Positions 36,519-45,445 of a DNA stretch of 64,000 bases are shown here, piece after piece. A model generated the notes under the pieces. It ran no database searches. It was not told where the DNA came from and was given only the letters and a program-made list of their open reading frames with translations. The stretch covers positions 1,116,001 through 1,180,000 of the forward strand of contig NZ_FNUC01000003.1 in assembly GCF_900106035.1 (NCBI RefSeq), given 5' to 3'. The translations under genes were made by a program, and so were the position numbers. This stretch comes from Jiangella alba (GTDB lineage Bacteria; Actinomycetota; Actinomycetes; Jiangellales; Jiangellaceae). Numbering within the stretch: position 1 is the first letter of the stretch; the number at the start of each line of letters is the position of its first letter.

Positions 36519-36591
36519 GCGCCGGCACGCGGCTCGGAAACCGCATGCCGCCCTCCCTGGGGGCGCGTTCACCGCGTGACATGATGGCGAC

Positions 36592-37605
36592 GTGACCACT
36601 GCGCGCGCGGTGACGATCAGCGACGTTGCGCGCGTGGCCGGTGTGTCGCCGGCCACCGTGTCCCGCGTTCTCAACGGCTCCGAGACGGTGGCGCCGGAAC
36701 TGGCCGACCGCGTGCGCAAGGCGGCGGCCGACACCCGCTACGTCCCGAACAGCAACGGCCGGGCGCTCCGGCGACGGGTGTCCGACGTCTGGGCGGTCAT
36801 CGTGTCGGACGTGCAGAACCCGTTCTTCACCGGTGTGGTGGCCGCCATCGAGCGTGTCGCCGTCGACCGCGGGTTCTCGGTCGTGCTGTGCAACAGCGAC
36901 GAGCAGGTGGCGCGCGAGAGCGAGTACCTCAGGCTCGCCGCGGCACAGCACCTTGCCGGAATCGTCATCGCGGTCGCCTCCGAGATGGAGTCCGATCTGC
37001 GCACCGCCGCCGCCGACATTCCGGCGGTCATGATCGATCGCCGCGTCCACGATCACCTCGGCGATTCCGTGATGGTGGACAACCGCCTGGCCGGACGACT
37101 GGCCGCTGATCACCTGCTCGAGCAAGGGTTTCGGCGCATCGCCTGCATCACAGGACCGTCCGACGTGAGCACCACGGAGGACCGGCTCGCGGGCTTCCGC
37201 ACACGGCTGTCCGAAGCCGGCGCACCGATCGCCCGCAAGTGGATCCGCCGGGCGAACCTGCGCGCCCAAGGCGGCGAATCCGCCCTGTGCGCCCTCCTGC
37301 GCGAGGGTGACCTGCCCGATGCCGTCTTCGCGACGAACGGACCGCTGACCGAAGGTGCCTACCAGGCGCTACAGGCCGAAGGCATCGCAATCGGCGCCGG
37401 CATCGGCCTGATCGGTGTCGACGACGACCACTGGACGCGCATGGTCGCTCCGCAGGTGTCGGTGGTCCAGCAGCCCGTCGCGGAGATCGGCCGATTGGCC
37501 GGGGAACTGCTGGCCGATCGTGCCGCACATGGGCCTGGCCCCGCGCAGCGGATCGTCCTGACGCCGGCACTCATCGCTCGCGGGTCCAGTGCGCGAGGTC
37601 ACTGA
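36592..37605 (+). CDS. LacI-family repressor, probable arabinan-type locus regulator
   Basis: 337 residues from GTG 36592. The N-terminal helix-turn-helix and hinge read VTISDVARVAGVSPATVSRV, then NGRALRRRVSDV (1-60). A periplasmic-binding-protein-like effector domain follows (WAVIVSDVQNPFFTGVVAAI, GIVIAV, VDNRLAGRLAADHLLEQGF, GLIGVDDDHWT). CG-centred palindromes occur before the GH172 gene (35295) and twice in the gap after this gene (37650, 37665), before the importer/DUF4185 operon. The effector is probably a sugar released by the locus. Confidence 0.9.
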   Translation: MTTARAVTISDVARVAGVSPATVSRVLNGSETVAPELADRVRKAAADTRYVPNSNGRALRRRVSDVWAVIVSDVQNPFFTGVVAAIERVAVDRGFSVVLCNSDEQVARESEYLRLAAAQHLAGIVIAVASEMESDLRTAAADIPAVMIDRRVHDHLGDSVMVDNRLAGRLAADHLLEQGFRRIACITGPSDVSTTEDRLAGFRTRLSEAGAPIARKWIRRANLRAQGGESALCALLREGDLPDAVFATNGPLTEGAYQALQAEGIAIGAGIGLIGVDDDHWTRMVAPQVSVVQQPVAEIGRLAGELLADRAAHGPGPAQRIVLTPALIARGSSARGH

Positions 37606-37649
37606 TCCATCACGACCCTTGACGAGCAACGCCTTCGGCTATAACCTCC

Positions 37650-37678
37650 AGAAATCGATTTCTCAGTAATCGTTTTCC
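37650..37678. promoter_or_regulatory. Tandem LacI-type operators before the DUF4185/importer operon
   Basis: AGAAATCGATTTCT (37650-37663) is a perfect 14-base palindrome. The second site AGTAATCGTTTTCC (37665-37678) follows after one base and has the same CG centre. They are about 110 bases before the lipoprotein start at 37790, at a normal place for repression. A site of the same kind lies before the GH172 gene. Confidence 0.7.
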
Positions 37679-37789
37679 CGGAGGTTCGATGGCGATGCCG
37701 GGCAAGAGATCTCGTCGAGGCGACCGGCCCTCGATCGCCGCGATCGCGGCGATGTCACCCCAGCGTCCACCGCACGGGCCGGCCGCCTC

Positions 37790-38959
37790 ATGAGGGCGCC
37801 GAGAGTCACGGCTGGAGCAGCCGCGCTGACGCTGGCTGCCGCTGCGGGTGCGTGCTCCGACGGCGCCACGGGCGACGCTTCAGGTCAGGGCGCGACCTCC
37901 GTCAGCGTGGCCGCCAACGCAGCCGAGCGTCCGTTCGTCCTCACGGGAGTTCGAGAGGTGGCCGAGGTCGCCCAGTTGACCGGCCCTGACGCCGTCAACG
38001 ACACCGCCGCGGTCGCCGTGGCCGGTACCGACCTCGGGTCCATGGTGAATGTCGGCGACCGCACCTACTTCGCGTTCGGCGACACCTTCGGGGAACGCGA
38101 TCCTGAGTCCTACGGCGGCCAGGGCGGGTTCTGGCGCTCCAACGTCATGGCGTTCAGCACCGATGAAGACCCCAGCGACGGCATCGCGTTCGATGGCTGG
38201 ATCACCGACGAGGTGGGACTCGCCGCGGAGATCGTTCCCGGTCTGCACGAACCGGATGGGACCGGCGAGGTCACCAAGATCCCCACCTACGGTTTCGCGG
38301 TCGACGGGGCCATGTATCTGTACTTCATGTCGGTCCACCACTGGGGCGATCCGGGCGAGTGGGACGTCAACTACTCGGCGTTGGCGAAGTCCACCGACGA
38401 TGGCCAGACCTGGGAGGTGCTCGACGCGCCGCGCTGGCCGCCTGACTCGAACTTCATCCAGGTCGCCACCGCGCACGTGGCCGAGGACGGCGTCGACCAC
38501 GTGTACTTCTGGGCCATTCCCGCCGGACGCTTCGGCGGGGTGCAGCTGATGAAGGTGCCAGCCGACCAGGAGTCGGTCGAGGATGCGTCCTCGTATCGCT
38601 ACTTCACCGGCACGGATACCGAGGGCCGGCCGGCCTGGTCCGATGACATGAGCCAGGCGGCGACGATCGTCGACGGCACCGTCGGCGAGTTGTCGGTGAT
38701 GTTCAACGAGTACCTCGATCGGTGGATCATGACGTACTCCGATGCCGGCAACGCCTACGTGCGCGAAGGACTCACTCCTTGGGGGCCTTGGGGTGAACCG
38801 ATCGAACTGCTCAACGGCGCGGAGCATCCGGGCCTCTATTCGCCGTACCTCAACCCGCGCTACGTCGAGGACGGCGGTCGCACCGTCTACTTCACCCTCT
38901 CGCTCTGGGGTCCTTACAACGTCTACCTCTACCGAGCCGAGCTCGAGCGGGCCGGCTGA
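37790..38959 (+). CDS. DUF4185 (GH183-type) surface lipoprotein, probable endo-D-arabinanase
   Basis: 389 residues from ATG 37790. A lipobox AAAGACS (Cys near 23) anchors it to the membrane outside. The beta-propeller DUF4185 domain fills the rest: FAFGDTFGERD (near 95), FWRSNVMAFSTD, MYLYFMSVHHWGDPGEWDVN, ALAKSTDDGQTWE, ELSVMFNEYLDRWIMTY, LSLWGPYNVYLYRAEL. DUF4185 was shown to contain endo-D-arabinanases of mycobacterial arabinogalactan (GH183). The same blocks recur in the gene at 42294. It opens the operon behind the tandem LacI sites. Endo cleavage of D-arabinan is inferred from family and neighbours. Confidence 0.8.
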   Translation: MRAPRVTAGAAALTLAAAAGACSDGATGDASGQGATSVSVAANAAERPFVLTGVREVAEVAQLTGPDAVNDTAAVAVAGTDLGSMVNVGDRTYFAFGDTFGERDPESYGGQGGFWRSNVMAFSTDEDPSDGIAFDGWITDEVGLAAEIVPGLHEPDGTGEVTKIPTYGFAVDGAMYLYFMSVHHWGDPGEWDVNYSALAKSTDDGQTWEVLDAPRWPPDSNFIQVATAHVAEDGVDHVYFWAIPAGRFGGVQLMKVPADQESVEDASSYRYFTGTDTEGRPAWSDDMSQAATIVDGTVGELSVMFNEYLDRWIMTYSDAGNAYVREGLTPWGPWGEPIELLNGAEHPGLYSPYLNPRYVEDGGRTVYFTLSLWGPYNVYLYRAELERAG

Positions 38960-38996
38960 TTCTGCGTCAACGCCGTCGTCGATCAAGGAGGATCGG

Positions 38997-39062
38997 ATGC
39001 GCTTCAACGGAGATCGCATATCGCCGGCAGCGCCGGCCGTCGAGGCGGGTGCGGATTCCTGA
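38997..39062 (+). CDS. Short leader ORF coupled to the permease
   Basis: 21 codons from ATG 38997 with a strong AAGGAGG (38985-38991). Its stop overlaps the permease ATG (TGATG). The permease itself has no Shine-Dalgarno sequence, so this reading frame probably delivers ribosomes to it. The peptide (MRFNGDRISPAAPAVEAGADS) resembles nothing known. It could instead be the true N-terminus after a one-base frame error. Confidence 0.45.
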   Translation: MRFNGDRISPAAPAVEAGADS

Positions 39063-40012
39063 TGGCCGTTCCGACAGCGAGCCTGCCGCCTGGCACCGCG
39101 GTGGGTGCCGAGGACCGGGCTTCGCGACGACGCGCGACGAACCGCAAGGACAACAAGCTCGCGTTCCTCATGCTGGCGCCGCTGGTGCTCCTGCTGGGCA
39201 TCTTCGTGATCTGGCCGTTGATCTACTCGGCGTACCTGAGCTTCTTCGATTGGAGCTTCTACCAGGAGTCGACCTTCGTCGGCTGGAAGAACTTCAACAA
39301 CGTGCTCACCGATCCGCAGTTCAGGTCCTCGATCGTCCGGGGCCTCGTGTTCGCGCTGATGGTGGTGCCGGCGATCCTGGTGATCTCGTTCCTGTTCGCC
39401 AGCCTGGTCAAAGCCGTCGGGGCGAGGCTGGGAACGCTCCTGAAGGTCGCGATCTACATCCCCACCGTGATCTCCGGTGTCATCACGTCGGTGATCTTCC
39501 TGTTGATCTACCAATACAGCGGCGGCGTGCTCAACTGGTTCGTCGGCCTGTTCGGCATCGAGGCGCAGGCATGGGTCGCCGACGTGCGCACCGCGTTGCC
39601 GGCCATCGCGGCGCCAGCCGTCTGGCTCGGGCTGGGTATCTCGGCGCTCATCATGCTCGCCGGGCTCTTGGACATTCCGCAGAGCTACTACGAGGCGGCG
39701 GAGCTGGAGGGGGCCAACTGGTTCCAGCGGACGTTCTACATCACGATCCCGCTGCTCAAGAACATCATCCTGTACCTGCTGATCGCCGGCTTCACCGCGG
39801 CCATCCAGCAGTTCGAGCTGCCGCTGATCATGACCAACGGCGGCCCGCTCAACTCCACCCTGCTGCCCAACCTGTACCTGTTCAACCACTTCCGGACCGA
39901 CACCTTCGTCGGCACCTCGATCGCGGGCGCGTTCCTGCTCTTCCTCGTTCTCGGGTCGATCTCGGCCGTCATCTTCCGCCTGCTGAACTCGGACAAGGCG
40001 GTCGACGGATGA
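39062..40012 (+). CDS. Sugar ABC importer permease (MalF/UgpA type)
   Basis: 316 residues with six membrane segments (first at about 32-55, LAFLMLAPLVLLLGIFVIWP). The EAA loop is YEAAELEGANWFQRTFYITIPL (near 205-226). It ends in an ATGA overlap with the partner permease. It belongs to the importer of the DUF4185 operon. Confidence 0.9.
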   Translation: MAVPTASLPPGTAVGAEDRASRRRATNRKDNKLAFLMLAPLVLLLGIFVIWPLIYSAYLSFFDWSFYQESTFVGWKNFNNVLTDPQFRSSIVRGLVFALMVVPAILVISFLFASLVKAVGARLGTLLKVAIYIPTVISGVITSVIFLLIYQYSGGVLNWFVGLFGIEAQAWVADVRTALPAIAAPAVWLGLGISALIMLAGLLDIPQSYYEAAELEGANWFQRTFYITIPLLKNIILYLLIAGFTAAIQQFELPLIMTNGGPLNSTLLPNLYLFNHFRTDTFVGTSIAGAFLLFLVLGSISAVIFRLLNSDKAVDG

Positions 40013-40923
40013 TGGTCACGGCCGTACAAGAACCTCCAGCACCGTCCGGCACCCGCGGGGCGGCCGACCGCTCCAGGCCGTCCCTCCGGCGCCGTTCACG
40101 CCAGCAGGGCGGCCCGATGGGCCTCGTCCTCCGTCTGATCTTCGCGGCGACGATCATCGCCGCCGCGCTGTTCCCGCTGGCCTGGATGGCCATTTCCGGA
40201 TTCAAGACGAAGACGGAGGTCGTCCGCACACCCTTCCAGTTCTTCCCCGAGGTATGGCAGTGGGAGAACTACACCCAGATCCTCCAGGACGAGGCCTTCG
40301 TCCGGTCGCTGGGCGTCAGCTTCCTCGGCGCGGTGCTGTTCGCGGCGCTGAGCCTGGCTGTCAACTCGTTCGGTGCGTACGCCTTCGCTCGGCTCGAATT
40401 CTCCTTCAAGCGCACGTTGTGGGTCGTCGTGATCACGACGATGTTCATCCCCGGCATGGCGATCCTGCTGACGTCGTTCATCGTCGTCACTCGACTGCAG
40501 ATGCTCGACACACTCGCCGTGCTGGTGCTGCCGGGTGCGGCCTCGGCCGCTCACGTGTTCTTCATGCGCCAGTACTACCTGAACGTCCCGATGGCGCTGG
40601 AGGAGGCGGCGCTGCTCGACGGGGCCAGCCGGTGGCAGATCTACCGCCACATCTTCCTGCCCATGTCCAAGCCGGTCTTCGTGGTCGTCGGGATGACGTC
40701 GTTCCTCGCCTTCTGGAACTCCTACGTCTGGCCGATCATGACGATCACCAGCCCGGAGCTGTTCCAGATCCAGCAGTACCTCGCCACGTTCCGGTCGGAA
40801 CGCTCCACCGAGCTCGGCCTGCTCATGGCCGGCTCCACCCTCGCCGCCCTGCCGGTGATCGTCCTGTTCCTGATCTTCCAGCGCTTCATCATCGGCGGCA
40901 TCAAGATCTCAGGTTTGAAGTGA
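40009..40923 (+). CDS. Sugar ABC importer permease (MalG/UgpE type)
   Basis: 304 residues from ATG 40009, overlapping the first permease. An Arg-rich cytoplasmic start is followed by six membrane segments and the EAA loop EEAALLDGASRWQIYRHIFLPM (near 200-221). It ends LIFQRFIIGGIKISGLK. No ATPase gene is present in the locus; a shared MsmX-type ATPase is expected elsewhere. Confidence 0.9.
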   Translation: MMVTAVQEPPAPSGTRGAADRSRPSLRRRSRQQGGPMGLVLRLIFAATIIAAALFPLAWMAISGFKTKTEVVRTPFQFFPEVWQWENYTQILQDEAFVRSLGVSFLGAVLFAALSLAVNSFGAYAFARLEFSFKRTLWVVVITTMFIPGMAILLTSFIVVTRLQMLDTLAVLVLPGAASAAHVFFMRQYYLNVPMALEEAALLDGASRWQIYRHIFLPMSKPVFVVVGMTSFLAFWNSYVWPIMTITSPELFQIQQYLATFRSERSTELGLLMAGSTLAALPVIVLFLIFQRFIIGGIKISGLK

Positions 40924-40944
40924 GTCCCTCAAGGAGGACGGACC

Positions 40945-42297
40945 ATGCGCACCATCAGACGTCACGTCACCGGAGCGTTGACGGCGGCGGCCGCCGCGCT
41001 CCTCGTAGCGGCCTGCGGCAGCGGCACCCCAGGGCAGTCGGCGGACGAGGAGGACGCCGGCGAGGACGGAGCCGTCGTCCTGCAGATGTGGCAGGACAAG
41101 TTCAGCGACGCGGACAACGCCTGGTACAAGGAGAAGGTCGAGGCCTTCAACGCCGCCCACGACGATGTCCAGATCAAGCTCACCGTCGTGCCCGGCGACG
41201 CCTGGGACCAGAAGATGAAGGCCGCCCAGGCCGCAGGCACGGCGCCCGACCTCTACACCCTGAACTACTCCGAAGTACTACCCCGAGCGCGCAATGGTGA
41301 GCTGGCCCCCATCGGCGACGTCATCGCGCCGGAGCGCTGGGAGGATCTCGAGGAGCGGTTCCTCGACGCGGTGACCGAGGAAGGCGAGCGGTACGCCTAT
41401 CCGATGTTGTACGAGCCCAGCTCGTTGTTGTTCTACCGGGCGGACCTGTTCGAGGCCGCCGGCCTCGACCCGGACGCGCCGCCGGAGTCCTGGGACGATC
41501 TGATCTCCACTGCGACGGCCCTGAAGGCGGCACACCCGGATGTCGTGCCGTTCCAGACCGCGCAGAACGGGGTGGAGCTGTCGTGGACCACCTGGGGTCT
41601 GCAGGTCAACGCGACCGGACACCTCCCGATCAGTGACGACTGGTCGACGTCCCTGGCCTCCGACGAAGGCTATCTGGCGCTGCTGGAGACCTACCAGCGG
41701 CTGGCCGAGGACGGCCTGATCGCGAGGCAGGCGCTCTCGCCGTACGGCGACGCCGCGCCGCTCGGTGAGGGCAAGCTGGCCATGCAGGCGTCGGGATCGT
41801 GGGCGATCAGTCAACTCCTGCTGGACTACCCCGACATCATCGACGACCTGCGGGTGGCGCCGTTGCCATCCCTGGACGGCGACCTCACCAAGCCGACGGG
41901 CACGCTCGGCGGGTGGTCGCTCGGGGTGGACGCCAAGTCCGACCACCCGGAGGAAGCGGCTCAGGCCATCTCGTGGTTGCTGGCCGAGGACGTCGACGTC
42001 GTGCTCGACTACTTCACGGACACCAACTTCACGAAGTTCTCCCCGCGGATCAGCGTCGCCGCCGCCATCGCGGAGGAGGACACCTCCGTGAACCCGTGGC
42101 TCGACGTGATGACCGAGCGGGTGGTGCCCTATCAGGTGCTCGAGCCCACCTACGACTGGGCTGTGAGCCTCGCCTTCGGCACGGCGATGGAGAAGGCGTT
42201 GCAGGGCCAGGACATCGAGGAGGCGTTGACCACAGCGGACGCCGAGATCACCAAGGCGATCACGGACCTCGACCTCGCCGCGAGGGCCGGCTCGTGA
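40945..42297 (+). CDS. Sugar-binding lipoprotein of the DUF4185 locus importer
   Basis: 450 residues from ATG 40945 (AAGGAGG upstream). The lipobox LVAACGSG has its Cys near 20. It is a family-1 solute-binding protein: VVLQMWQDKFSDADNAWYKE, GTAPDLYTLNYSEVLPRA, YPMLYEPSSLLFYRADLF, GKLAMQASGSWAISQLL and SDHPEEAAQAISWLL. The acidic linker DEEDAGEDG after the Cys lifts it off the membrane. It presumably binds arabino-oligosaccharides. The stop overlaps the next GTG. Confidence 0.9.
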   Translation: MRTIRRHVTGALTAAAAALLVAACGSGTPGQSADEEDAGEDGAVVLQMWQDKFSDADNAWYKEKVEAFNAAHDDVQIKLTVVPGDAWDQKMKAAQAAGTAPDLYTLNYSEVLPRARNGELAPIGDVIAPERWEDLEERFLDAVTEEGERYAYPMLYEPSSLLFYRADLFEAAGLDPDAPPESWDDLISTATALKAAHPDVVPFQTAQNGVELSWTTWGLQVNATGHLPISDDWSTSLASDEGYLALLETYQRLAEDGLIARQALSPYGDAAPLGEGKLAMQASGSWAISQLLLDYPDIIDDLRVAPLPSLDGDLTKPTGTLGGWSLGVDAKSDHPEEAAQAISWLLAEDVDVVLDYFTDTNFTKFSPRISVAAAIAEEDTSVNPWLDVMTERVVPYQVLEPTYDWAVSLAFGTAMEKALQGQDIEEALTTADAEITKAITDLDLAARAGS

Positions 42298-43808
42298 GCG
42301 GCCGGGCGACGAAGGTGCTGGCCGCGGCTGCCGCGGCTCTCACCATGACGGCGTCGCTCGGTGCGGTGCCCGCGACGGCGACGACCGCACCCACACCGGC
42401 CGTCATGGTCGGGAAGATCACCGGGCCGGGCTCGCAGAGCAACACGCACACCGCGTGGGGCATCTACGGGACCGACCTGGGGGTCATGTGGGACAACGGT
42501 GACGGCGAGATCCTCGCGGCGTTCGGCGACACCTTCGGCAACACCTGGACGCCCCCCGGAGGCAACGGCAACGACTGGCGCAGCAACGTGCTGCTGCGCA
42601 GTTCCGACACCGATCTGTCGAACGGCATGACCTTCGACAGTGCCGCGACGGATTCCCCTGGGCATGCGAAGGAACTCATCCCCAGTCTCAAGGTCGACGG
42701 CGTCGAGATGACCGTCATCCCCACGGCCGGAGTGTCCGTCGGAACCCGCCAATACATGGCGTACATGTCCGTGCGGCACTGGGGGCCGCCCGGCGAGTGG
42801 GACACGAACTACGCGGCGATCGCGTACTCCGACGACAACGGCGAGAACTGGGTGACCACGGGAGCTCCCACCTGGGACAACCCCACGGGTGACAACAAGT
42901 TCCAGATGGGAGCCTTCGTCCGGCACGGCGGCTACGTCTACCTGTTCGCGACGCCGAACGGCCGCAACGACGACGCCTTCCTGGCCCGCGTTCCCGAGGC
43001 GTCCGTGCTCACGAAGAGCGCCTACACGTATTGGAACGGCTCGGCCTGGGTCAGCGGCGCGGACACCCAGGCGACGCCGGTGCTCGACGGTCCGGTGGCC
43101 GAGCTCTCGGTGCGCTACGACGCCGAACGCGACCTGTGGATCACGGTCTACATGCGTGGGACCGACATCGTGCTGCGCTCCGCGGAGAACCCGACCGGCC
43201 CGTGGAGCGCACCGCAGGTCATCGTCAGCGACGCCGACCACCCGGGTCCCTACGGAGGATTCATCCATCCATGGTCCAGCGGCGACGACCTGTACTTCGC
43301 GCTGTCGCAGTGGAACCCGTACAACGTCTATCTGATGCGGGTGTCGCTCGACGCCGATGCGAACGTGGTCCGCCCCAACCTCGTCGCTGACCCGAGCTTC
43401 GAACGACAGCCCGGGTCCGGTGCGTCTGCGCCGTGGTCGTGCACCGGCAACTGCGGCGTCGACGCGAGCATCTGGGGCTTCAGCGGCGACCGCAACGGCT
43501 TCGTGCGCTACAACTCCGGCTGGCACGACCTCCACCAGGAGGTCGCGGTGACTCCGGGAACCGACTACGTCCTCACGGCCTGGCTACGCACTTCGTCGAA
43601 CAACGACAACGGCTTCGTCGGCGTCCGTGCCGTGGGCGGGCCACCGATCGCGGAGACGAATTTCGCCTCGGTCGGCCCCTGGACGCGGTTCACGGTTCCG
43701 TTCAACAGCGGAGGCAACACCGCGGTCGAGGTGTTCACCGGGGTCTGGACGGACAACGGCGACATGTGGGTCCAGGTGGACGACTACGCCATCGTCGAAG
43801 CGCCGTGA
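42294..43808 (+). CDS. Secreted DUF4185 (GH183-type) enzyme with C-terminal carbohydrate-binding module
   Basis: 504 residues from GTG 42294, overlapping the binding-protein stop (GTGA). A Sec signal peptide (VLAAAAAALTMTASLGAVPATA) is followed by the DUF4185 propeller (about 40-350). It shares FGDTFGNTW, WRSNVLLRSSDTDLSNGMTFD, MSVRHWGPPGEWDTNYAAIA, ELSVRYDAERDLWITVY and SQWNPYNVYL with the lipoprotein at 37790. Residues 360-504 (NLVADPSFERQPGS to VQVDDYAIVEAP) form a CenC-type binding module. A freely secreted endo-acting partner to the lipoprotein is likely. Confidence 0.82.
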   Translation: MSGRATKVLAAAAAALTMTASLGAVPATATTAPTPAVMVGKITGPGSQSNTHTAWGIYGTDLGVMWDNGDGEILAAFGDTFGNTWTPPGGNGNDWRSNVLLRSSDTDLSNGMTFDSAATDSPGHAKELIPSLKVDGVEMTVIPTAGVSVGTRQYMAYMSVRHWGPPGEWDTNYAAIAYSDDNGENWVTTGAPTWDNPTGDNKFQMGAFVRHGGYVYLFATPNGRNDDAFLARVPEASVLTKSAYTYWNGSAWVSGADTQATPVLDGPVAELSVRYDAERDLWITVYMRGTDIVLRSAENPTGPWSAPQVIVSDADHPGPYGGFIHPWSSGDDLYFALSQWNPYNVYLMRVSLDADANVVRPNLVADPSFERQPGSGASAPWSCTGNCGVDASIWGFSGDRNGFVRYNSGWHDLHQEVAVTPGTDYVLTAWLRTSSNNDNGFVGVRAVGGPPIAETNFASVGPWTRFTVPFNSGGNTAVEVFTGVWTDNGDMWVQVDDYAIVEAP

Positions 43809-45445
43809 CGGCAGGCACGTCGCGGCAGCCCGCACCCGCCGACGGGCGGCCGGAGTACTTCGCCGTCGCCAGGGTGGAAGGCGCGGAGTCGGTCCGCACC
43901 GCCAGCGACGGCGACCTCTGGCCCAGCGCCTGGGCCGACGACGGCCAGTTGTACGCCGCCTGCGGTGACGGCCTCGGCTTCGACCTCACGGCGCCGTGGG
44001 CCGACATCGTCGTCAACCGCATCGAGGGCACCCCGGCAACGAGCCTCACCGGTGCACGTCTCGCCTCCGGGCGAGACGTCGCACCGGTCTGGACCGATCC
44101 GGACCGCTACAACAGCAAGCCGACCGGGATGGTCGCCGTGGACGGGAACGGCGACGGCCACGACGAGCTGTACCTCGCCGTGCAGGACCTGCGCTACGGG
44201 ACCGACCCGAGCGCATTCAACGAGGCGCCCGCGGCCGGGATCGTGCGCTCCGAAGACTACGGGCACACGTGGCAGGCGCCGCGGCAGCCGATGTTCACCG
44301 ATCACGTGTTCACGACCGTGATGTTCCTCGACTTCGGGCGTAGCAACCGGCTGTCGGCGCAGTTCGGTCCGCCGTACGTCTACGCGTACGGCCTGGACCA
44401 CAACTGGCGCACGTCCTATGACGGCTGTGTGCCGGACCCGCAGGATCTGTACCTGGCCCGGGTGGCGCCACAGGCCGTCCAGGACCGCGCGGCGTGGACC
44501 TTCTTCAGCGGCCTGGACCGCGGGCAACCGGTGTGGAGCGCAGACATCGGCGACCGCGCGCCCGTGCTCACCGACACAGCCCGCCGCCACGCCGGCCTGA
44601 CCGTCGCAGGACCCAGCGGCGGCACCACGATCGCCCAAGGTGGCGTCGTCTACAACGAACCGCTGAACCGTTTCCTCTACTCGAGCTGGACCGAGTACAC
44701 CTTCGAGCTGTTCGAGGCGCCGCTGCCGTGGGGACCGTGGCGTCACGCCCTCACTCACGACTTCGGGCCCTACCCCTGGCTCGGACCTGACGCGGCATGG
44801 CCGCGGCACGGCGGCTACGCCACGACCATTCCTTCGAAGTTCATCAGCGTCGACGGCCGCGACCTGTGGCTCCAGTCGAACTGGTTCTGGCGGGCGTCCA
44901 CCACCGAAGGGCGCACCTACAGATTCTCGCTGCGCCGCCTGCGCCTGGACCCGGCCACCGAGCCGGGCGACACCGTAGACGGGCCACGAATCGAGGCGAA
45001 CCTCGCAGCGCCGGGCGCCGGCGCCCACGCCGTCGCCACCGCCGCCCGGTCCGGCCGGCTGGACGTGCTCAACGACGGGCGGGTGGACGTGGGCGAGGAC
45101 AGCTGGAACGGCACCCCGAAGGCGACCGACCACTGGGGATACCACTGGGCGCGTCGCAAGCCGATGAACCGGCTGCGGTATGTCTCCGGCCCCTACGACT
45201 TCAACGGCGGCTGGTTCACCGAACCGCCACGCGTCGAGGTCCGCGTCGCAGGACGCTGGCGCGACACCGAAGCGACGATCGACCCGCCCTACCAGCCCGG
45301 TCCCGAAGCGACCGGCCACCGGGTCTACGACTTCACCTTCGCCGAGGTCCACGCCGACGGCATCCGCCTGACCGGCCCGCCCGGCGGCGCGGAGCACTAC
45401 TCCGCGATCAGTGAGCTCTCGGTGTTCCACGTCGAATCTCCGTGA
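43805..45445 (+). CDS. Divergent DUF4185-like protein without signal peptide
   Basis: 546 residues from GTG 43805, overlapping the previous stop (GTGA). Propeller repeats are recognisable: DLWPSAWADDGQLYAACGDGLG, YNSKPTGMVAVDGNGDGHDE, GIVRSEDYGHTWQAP, GGVVYNEPLNRFLYSSWTEY and FELFEAPLPWGPW. The FGDTFG block of the other two is ACGDGLGF here. A C-terminal 150-residue part (AVATAARSGRLDVLND to SELSVFHVESP) resembles a discoidin-like module. Without a signal it would be cytoplasmic and may cut imported oligosaccharides, or it may have lost catalysis. I am sure of the fold type, less of the function. Confidence 0.65.
   Translation: MTAGTSRQPAPADGRPEYFAVARVEGAESVRTASDGDLWPSAWADDGQLYAACGDGLGFDLTAPWADIVVNRIEGTPATSLTGARLASGRDVAPVWTDPDRYNSKPTGMVAVDGNGDGHDELYLAVQDLRYGTDPSAFNEAPAAGIVRSEDYGHTWQAPRQPMFTDHVFTTVMFLDFGRSNRLSAQFGPPYVYAYGLDHNWRTSYDGCVPDPQDLYLARVAPQAVQDRAAWTFFSGLDRGQPVWSADIGDRAPVLTDTARRHAGLTVAGPSGGTTIAQGGVVYNEPLNRFLYSSWTEYTFELFEAPLPWGPWRHALTHDFGPYPWLGPDAAWPRHGGYATTIPSKFISVDGRDLWLQSNWFWRASTTEGRTYRFSLRRLRLDPATEPGDTVDGPRIEANLAAPGAGAHAVATAARSGRLDVLNDGRVDVGEDSWNGTPKATDHWGYHWARRKPMNRLRYVSGPYDFNGGWFTEPPRVEVRVAGRWRDTEATIDPPYQPGPEATGHRVYDFTFAEVHADGIRLTGPPGGAEHYSAISELSVFHVESP

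Noticed and set aside
37880-39889. 669-codon minus-strand frame
   Set aside because: It lies opposite the DUF4185 lipoprotein and permease, which carry clear family motifs. The frame has no motif and no ribosome site.
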